The position numbers were made by a program, and so were the translations under genes. This document shows positions 58,951 through 64,000 of a stretch of 64,000 bases of DNA, piece after piece. The notes beneath the pieces are model-generated. The model worked only from the letters and a program-made list of their open reading frames with translations. It had not been told where the DNA came from and did no database searches. The stretch is taken from assembly GCA_030407005.1 (NCBI GenBank), contig JAUDYN010000006.1:2790001-2854000 (forward strand), written 5' to 3'. The stretch is from Desarmillaria ectypa (Eukaryota > Basidiomycota > Agaricomycetes > Agaricales > Physalacriaceae). Every line of letters starts with the position of its first letter. Position 1 is the first letter of the stretch.

Positions 58951-60651
58951 ATGAGCAACACCGAACAAGTACTCTCCTCCAGTAACATCTCGCTCCCTCA
59001 TAGTCTCGCTGAGACGATAGTCTCGAGGACCTTGTCCAATGTCGCCGACGAGAAACAGATGAACCCATGGGACGGATACGAAAACGATGAGGTTCCCGAA
59101 AAGGTGCAACCGCGCCTGGTGCGCAACCTGCGTTTGCAAGTGTTCTCTATCTACCGGCGCCTGTTTTCTGTCGTATTCATCACGAACATGGGGATCTTCA
59201 TCTCGTACGCCATTCGGGGGTACAGTTCCCAGAAGGTCGCACTGTTGGCCGTTTCGAATCTATTTATTGCAATTCTCATGCGACAAGAACTGGTCATCAA
59301 TACGTTATTTGCGGTCACGTGTGCTGTACCTCAATCGTAAATCGTTTATTTCTTTGGACATTGAAATCATGTTGACGGGATCAATAGGTGGCCATTTTGG
59401 ATTCGTAAACTTGCTGCACGAGTGTACCATAACGGAGGAATCCATTCTGGAGCAGCGGTCTCTGGCACCGTTTGGCTCATTCTTCTGGCCGTTCAAACTA
59501 CGAGGGAACTCGTTAACAATAAAGGAGTAGGCCATTATGTTCATATTTCACGGTTCGCCTGCTGATGGTCTGAATCACTTTAGACTTCGGTTGCAACTGT
59601 CGTGCTTACATATATCATTTTGACATTCTTGACGAGTATCATTATCTTCGCCCACCCGACTCTTCGTGTGAAGCGTCACGACACGTTCGAGCGCGTCCAT
59701 CGATTCATGGGATGGACTGCAACTGGACTGGTGTGGTCACAGGTGAGGATGATATTCCAATTTATCTTCAGTGTTGTTAACATGGTACATGGTGACCTTA
59801 GGTCGTCCTACTCACGAACGATCACAAAGGCGAGAGGGCCCTTGGCAACGCTCTTGTCCATTCGGCTCCATTCTGGCTGATGATCGTTCTGAGCTGCTCA
59901 CTCATCCTTCCCTGGGTGAAACTGCAAAAGGTCCCCGTTCGTAGTGTCGTCCTCTCTGACCATGCCGTGCAGCTGTTTGTTGACTACGGTGAGACGGACG
60001 TTCTTTCGTTCCTTGTCATGTACCTAAGTGTTTTTGATTAGGCCCACACCCAGTTCCTGGATCGTTCCAGCGTTTCTCTACCGACCCTTTGAACGAATGG
60101 CACAGTTTCGCCACGATCGCCATCCCCGGAAAGACTGGATTCTCTATCATCATCTCTCAGGCAGGAGACTGGTCCACCGAGATGATCATGAACCCACCAA
60201 AAGAGATTTGGGTACGGGGCATGGCGACGTGCGGTCTGCTGCGAATTGTGCCTCTCTTCCGAAGAGTATTATTCGTCGCCACGGGAAGCGGAATTGCACC
60301 GTTCACACCACATATCATGAGTGGGAAAGTTGACCACAAGCTGTTTTGGATGGCGCCGAATACGCGTGTGACGTTCAGTGATCCATTGGTCGATATGGTT
60401 TTGGAGAATAGTCCTGGAGCGATTGTATATGGTATGATCGCTTTCATTATGTATAGCTTCGTGCTTACTTCGCTCCTGCAGATACTCGGAAGCATGGGAA
60501 GCCGGATATTATCAAGCTCACACATCGTCTGGTGGATGAGTTCAAGCCGGAATGTGTGTGTGTGATCTCTAACCAGAAGTTGACTGAAAAGGTTATTTAT
60601 GGCCTGAGGAGTAGGGGAATGCTTGCGTTTGGTGCCATATTCGATTCTTGA
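58951..60651 (+). CDS. TmpA-like membrane flavoprotein (copy 2)
   Basis: Same protein family and exon plan as the gene at 50121-51814. The N terminus differs (MSNTEQVLSSSNISLPHSLA), then converges to near identity from LVRNLRLQVFSIYRRLFSVV. The first intron (from 59337) joins CAVPQS to WPFWIRKLAARVYHNGGIHS; others lie at about 59530-59583, 59743-59801, 59991-60042 and 60432-60480. The nucleotide-binding motif ATGSGIAPFTPH and the end NQKLTEKVIYGLRSRGMLAF are intact; stop at 60649-60651. The related Aspergillus protein acts in a diffusible developmental signal, but a role here is inference. The 3' flank is unrelated to the other copy. Confidence 0.82.
58951..60651 (+). repeat. Inverted duplication, right arm
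   Basis: Partner of 50121-51814. Homology covers essentially the transcribed gene and stops close to the start and stop codons. Arms of this length could pair in single-stranded DNA or recombine to invert the 7-kb spacer. Confidence 0.85.
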
Positions 60652-61266
60652 GATGATGATGCGTAAGAATCCTCTTTTATGTGACTTTCCGGTATATGTA
60701 TTTGAACATTTAGTGTAATGGACTGGCAAGATAATTTACGATTTGGTATCCCCTTTGTATTTGCCATTTCAGTGTCATCATTCCCCATAATGGTTTCTGA
60801 TAGTTGCTTTCGCCCTTTCAGTTCTAGTTTATTTAAAGAGCAGAGACACGGGACTCATAGGTACCAGACTCCACATGTCACTATGTGTAAACCCGCCTCG
60901 AGAACACATGGTCAGGAGGACGATGGGACTCCTTTCTTACGTATGCAATAAGAAATGTCACATGAAACCCGAAAGACGCTGATATTCAAGATATAGCATG
61001 TGTATAAATGCTTGGTATAATGCCAACGAGATACAATGAGAGAAATGACCAGTATTCCAAAAGATCGACTGGGTCATCAAAGTAATCAACAGCTGATTCT
61101 GTATGTGTTTCAGCGCCTTCAACCTTGAAGTGAATTCCCGATGACTTACCAGCCTGCCCAATGATATTCTGCCTACGCATCCGTCGTCGCACGTCAAGCA
61201 ACCATTTACTGTCTGAAAAAAAATCAACCCATCAGCTTCACAACACTACGAGAGGCGATGCTGTAC
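60652..61266. other. Convergent spacer, nothing supported
   Basis: About 600 bases with a short T-rich and A-rich mix and no family-like frames. A minus-strand frame at 61227-60958 has hydrophobic residues at its end but no signature. Confidence 0.4.
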
Positions 61267-61464
61267 TCACAGGAGCGACAAGGTGATATCACCGTTGACC
61301 TTGGCCTGGATGGCAATCTCGACCTCGAGGTTGAGGTCAAGACGGAGCTTCAAAGCTGCGGGGGGTGCAACAGCCTGGCGCTCAGAGCGACCAACGATTT
61401 GTCCGCCGAGGACGGAGGAGGATTGGGTAGGTGCGAACTTAGTAGCGGTTTCTGGAGCAGACAT
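61267..61464 (-). CDS. Small conserved basidiomycete protein
   Basis: An intact 65-residue single-exon frame, MSAPETATKFAPTQSSSVLG to the end EVEIAIQAKVNGDITLSLL. The pattern ALKLRLDLNLEVEIAIQAKV with alternating hydrophobic and charged residues looks like an amphipathic beta or short helical region. I recall similar short proteins with a KLRLDLNL(D/E)-x-I-x-I-x-A-K-V motif in mushrooms; function unknown. Codon use and the Ala/Pro-rich start look coding. Confidence 0.6.
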   Translation of the reverse strand: MSAPETATKFAPTQSSSVLGGQIVGRSERQAVAPPAALKLRLDLNLEVEIAIQAKVNGDITLSLL

Positions 61465-61900
61465 GTTGATACTAAAGAAACTATACTGGTAAATCAGCCC
61501 TTTTATATGAGTTCGACCCCCTGCGGGTTAAGACCAGGGTACTAGCGACGGGATTCTCGCGCCGTATTGTGCGCAAACCGGGTCCCTCTAGTAGTAGCAA
61601 CTTAACCCTTTCGGTTTCGAAGGCGAGGAAGCTGAAGTTAGAGATACGTAACCTTTTTATTTCATAAAAAGCTGCCTGGACCATCGTTTGGTTGACATCT
61701 GTCCGATGAGAGGTTCGAGGCCTTCGGATGAGCAGCTCGGCGTGGAATGAAGTATTACCCCAGATTGTATTCGATATTCGATGATTGTAGCTCTGTTTTG
61801 TACCCCTAGCCGCTTTGAGGGATTTCCCAAAAATGTAGAATGAAGGGTATGGGTATTTGTGGGTCCATCGCTCTAGGCTAAGATCAGACTGCAAGGGCCA
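61465..61900. other. Spacer upstream of the small protein
   Basis: Contains the promoter of the small gene. A long minus-strand frame (61996-61481) covers it and part of the neighbouring repeat, but shows no domain and runs through the repeat, so I do not call it a gene. Confidence 0.35.
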
Positions 61901-62120
61901 GTACTGTGGGTGGTCGGCATGTGCAAGTGGATCACGATGTGCAAATTTGGACACAGCACAGTTTTCTCCAAGCCCACCAATAAAATCATTGTGCACTATT
62001 AGTTATACAATTTCATTCAGTCGTCAGTTAAAAGAAACGAAGCCAACAAGTAGCCAGAACGTGTTGTAAACCAAAATTTGCACATCGCGACCATTTGCAC
62101 ATGCCGACCACCCACAATAC
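61901..62120. repeat. Inverted repeat, hairpin-forming (MITE-like)
   Basis: Two arms of about 50 bases, 61901-61950 and 62071-62120, are inverted copies: the left holds GTGGGTGGTCGGCATGTGCA and ends GATGTGCAAATTTGG, the right begins CCAAAATTTGCACATC and holds TGCACATGCCGACCACCCAC. About nine in ten positions match. The 120-base middle is AT-rich and encodes nothing visible. It may be a short MITE or the junction of two head-to-head fragments. Confidence 0.65.
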
Positions 62121-63615
62121 AAGGTTCAGGTAGGCCATTTTTTCTTCTCGACGAGTGTCATCGAGAACCGTCGAGTTGGTAACAGTTGTCAACACGTGTG
62201 CTTGACTCCAACTTCTTTGCACAGAATTAGGCCAGCGGCGCCTCAGGTCTGGAGTAACATATATGTCTCGTCATCCAAAGAAAGTTCCTGGTATCAGGTG
62301 CCACTGGCAAGTATTTCCTAGCTTGGATGGAGATTTGCGGAAACCGGTGCCGCCCTAGACCTTGCATTTCTCTTGTTCGAATGCTGAAATATTTCGATAT
62401 TTACCACGTGTAGCTGGGCCCCTCACAATGTCGCTATGGAACGGTTTTCGAGGAAACGGTGAGGATCCATTACTTCCAAGGGCGGATTCTGCCGAACCTT
62501 GCCGTTTCGATATTTTGGAGCTCCTCTTTAAATGATCGGACCGCCTCTTCCGGTTACTGCTTCTTATACTCGTTCAACACGTCGACGCGATTCGCTCCAT
62601 TGAACTCATCTGGATTTACCTTGTAGCCAGATCAGCAGCCCTTCAGCTATCCTACAAAATAGTGCGGCATAAATTCTATCACTAAACTAGCCACAACCGA
62701 GCCACAATTCGACTACCTCGGTGATGACCGTGACGTGCTCATTTCCTGCTCCTATGCTTCTAGGATCTTCTATCATCTACCCACATGCATATCTTCTCGT
62801 CTGTGACCTTCACAGTGTGGCAGCTTAGATGATATCCTCAGACCCCTTCATCCATGGGACATTTTATTTTTGCATACGAACACTTATTATTTCTTCAATG
62901 GACTTGAATATATACAATTCATCGTCAACCAAATTATTTTCACAGACATGGTGCTGTGTCTGCAACATGAGCAATATTAAATTCGTACAATTAGACACGT
63001 TCTCTGGCATTGTAAAGACGAAAAGATTATTTTACATGCAATGCTTTCTCCGGCGAAGATTTATCTTCTGTCCTGTTCAATTTCCACAGCCTATTAAGAA
63101 ACGCTGTTAGATTTGTAACGAGTATCAGACCGTGCAAAACACATGACGGGAACCGTTCTGGCTATTTTTTGAGATTCTACAAGAACTCGCCTTTCTCCAG
63201 AGAGGTCCTGTGGAAATTGTGCACGTGATACGATATGGGAGGTTGTAAAAGTACATTTTCAGACCCCCCAAAAGGGTGGTCAACTTTTGTTCGGTCCACC
63301 TTCCCGGTGTCCCGGCCCGTTATTCCGGTACCTCTTCCAGGCTCCACGTGAGGGTTGACATTTTGTTCTCGACTTCCACGGAAGCAAAGGATAAGCTGGC
63401 AGCGAAGGGGCGACTGCAGGTGTTGCAGGCCGTATGTTAGCTGGCTGTCTCTTTAGTACTACTTTGTTAACTTTTGCTTTAGGAACCCGCACGAACAGCT
63501 ACCTCGTGCCTTACTACACGCAACTAGTAATTCTGACCGTTACCTCGAGGCTGTACATAATCGCCACATCGTGGGTGTATTATTGATACCCCCCTTATTG
63601 GTGCTTTTTTACCCT
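62121..63615. other. 1.5-kb spacer
   Basis: AT-rich sequence with short frames (62829-63110 plus) of no recognisable family. It probably includes the promoter of the right-edge gene. Confidence 0.4.
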
Positions 63616-64000
63616 ATGTCGAGCAAGAATTTCAACGGAAATCCACCCAAGTCAAATCGGAATCTTCGTAATATGATCATCATCTGACATTTGCTTCTTA
63701 GATATATCAATGACTTTAGCAAGGCGCTTGCCAGTGAAGTTCGGATTCTGCTGGCAGAGGTGGGGAAACTCAGGGATGAGCGACGGGCGCTGCAGTAGTA
63801 CGTCTGTCCATTCTGCTGCAGCCGCCACCTCTAATCAGTATCCATTAGTGAAATAGCAGAACTCATGAGTGTCAAGTCGAAGCACGGCGCTGGAGGAGAG
63901 TACTCGCCGGAGTGGCAGCCGGTGCGTTGATTTTTTATTCTTTGGATGCAGTCCTTGATGACTCCCAGCCCGCCGAGCCGCAAGGGTTCGGCGCTCCGCC
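63616..64000 (+). CDS. Coiled-coil protein, 5' part (runs off the window)
   Basis: A candidate start at 63616 gives MSSKNFNGNPPKSNRNL; an intron from about 63668 to 63702 leads to INDFSKALASEVRILLAEVG and KLRDERRALQ. The next intron (about 63800-63849) joins the codon for Tyr to EIAELMSVKSKHGAGGEYSP, and another leads into PAEPQGFGAP at the window edge. Heptad-like leucines and the KLRDER/YEIAELM pattern mark a conserved basidiomycete coiled-coil protein. Both splice joins keep phase. Its start is uncertain because the phase of the first intron does not fit perfectly. Confidence 0.6.

Noticed and set aside
50121..60651. Nonribosomal peptide synthetase genes
   Set aside because: Similar proteins are often labelled this way, but no adenylation, thiolation or condensation motifs are present; the sequence is a membrane protein with a nucleotide-binding tail.
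61481..61996. 171-codon minus-strand frame near the small conserved gene
   Set aside because: Runs into the left arm of the inverted repeat and has no domain; likely chance.
1..64000. CRISPR arrays, operons, ribosome binding sites, tRNA or rRNA genes
   Set aside because: Intron-rich eukaryotic genes rule out the bacterial features, and I saw no cloverleaf or rRNA core sequence; a tRNA scan would settle the tRNA point.

Overview
The window is nuclear DNA of a mushroom-forming basidiomycete (Agaricomycetes). Genes are broken by many short introns (about 45-70 bases, GT-AG with a few GC-AG). The gene families are typical of this class: DUF6534 seven-helix proteins, GMC oxidoreductases, a CYP, a LaeA/UMTA-type methyltransferase, MYND-finger proteins, a TmpA-like membrane flavoprotein and fungal kinase-like relics. 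There is no sign of prokaryotic sequence. Exon joins were worked out by hand from splice signals and reading-frame continuity, so boundaries are models.

Left part (1-14 kb): a run of secondary-metabolism-type genes. They are a SAM methyltransferase (82-1107), a GMC oxidoreductase (1465-4113) and a P450 (4862-6981) on the plus strand, then a convergent secreted aryl-alcohol-oxidase-like GMC (7271-9622, minus). A MITE-like element (9966-10321), a gene-poor stretch and a decayed zinc-type alcohol dehydrogenase (12239-13775) follow. The set looks like the edge of a tailoring-enzyme cluster; no backbone synthase is in view.

14-24 kb: a coiled-coil protein (minus), a decayed kinase-like gene, and two DUF6534 membrane proteins (minus) flanking a wax-synthase-like MBOAT acyltransferase (plus).

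24-34 kb: a repeat-rich tract dominated by a direct segmental duplication. The intact copy B (about 29.5-32.3 kb) holds an unknown gene and the 3' end of a GNAT acetyltransferase gene. Copy A (about 25.75-27.76 kb) is degraded and carries a 245-bp retroposon-like insertion with a poly-A tail and 12-bp target duplication; copy B preserves the empty site.

34-49 kb: the housekeeping core. It holds ribosomal protein eL42, HMG-CoA reductase (38037-42037), an F-box-type protein, a Su(z)12-like Polycomb subunit (44428-46960, minus) and an unknown basic protein with a C-terminal hydrophobic helix.

49-64 kb: a large inverted duplication. Two nearly identical TmpA-like membrane flavoprotein genes (50121-51814 minus; 58951-60651 plus) face outward around a MYND-finger gene and pseudogene debris, including a phosphotransferase relic. 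A small conserved protein (61267-61464), a hairpin-forming inverted repeat (61901-62120) and the start of a coiled-coil gene running off the right edge close the window.
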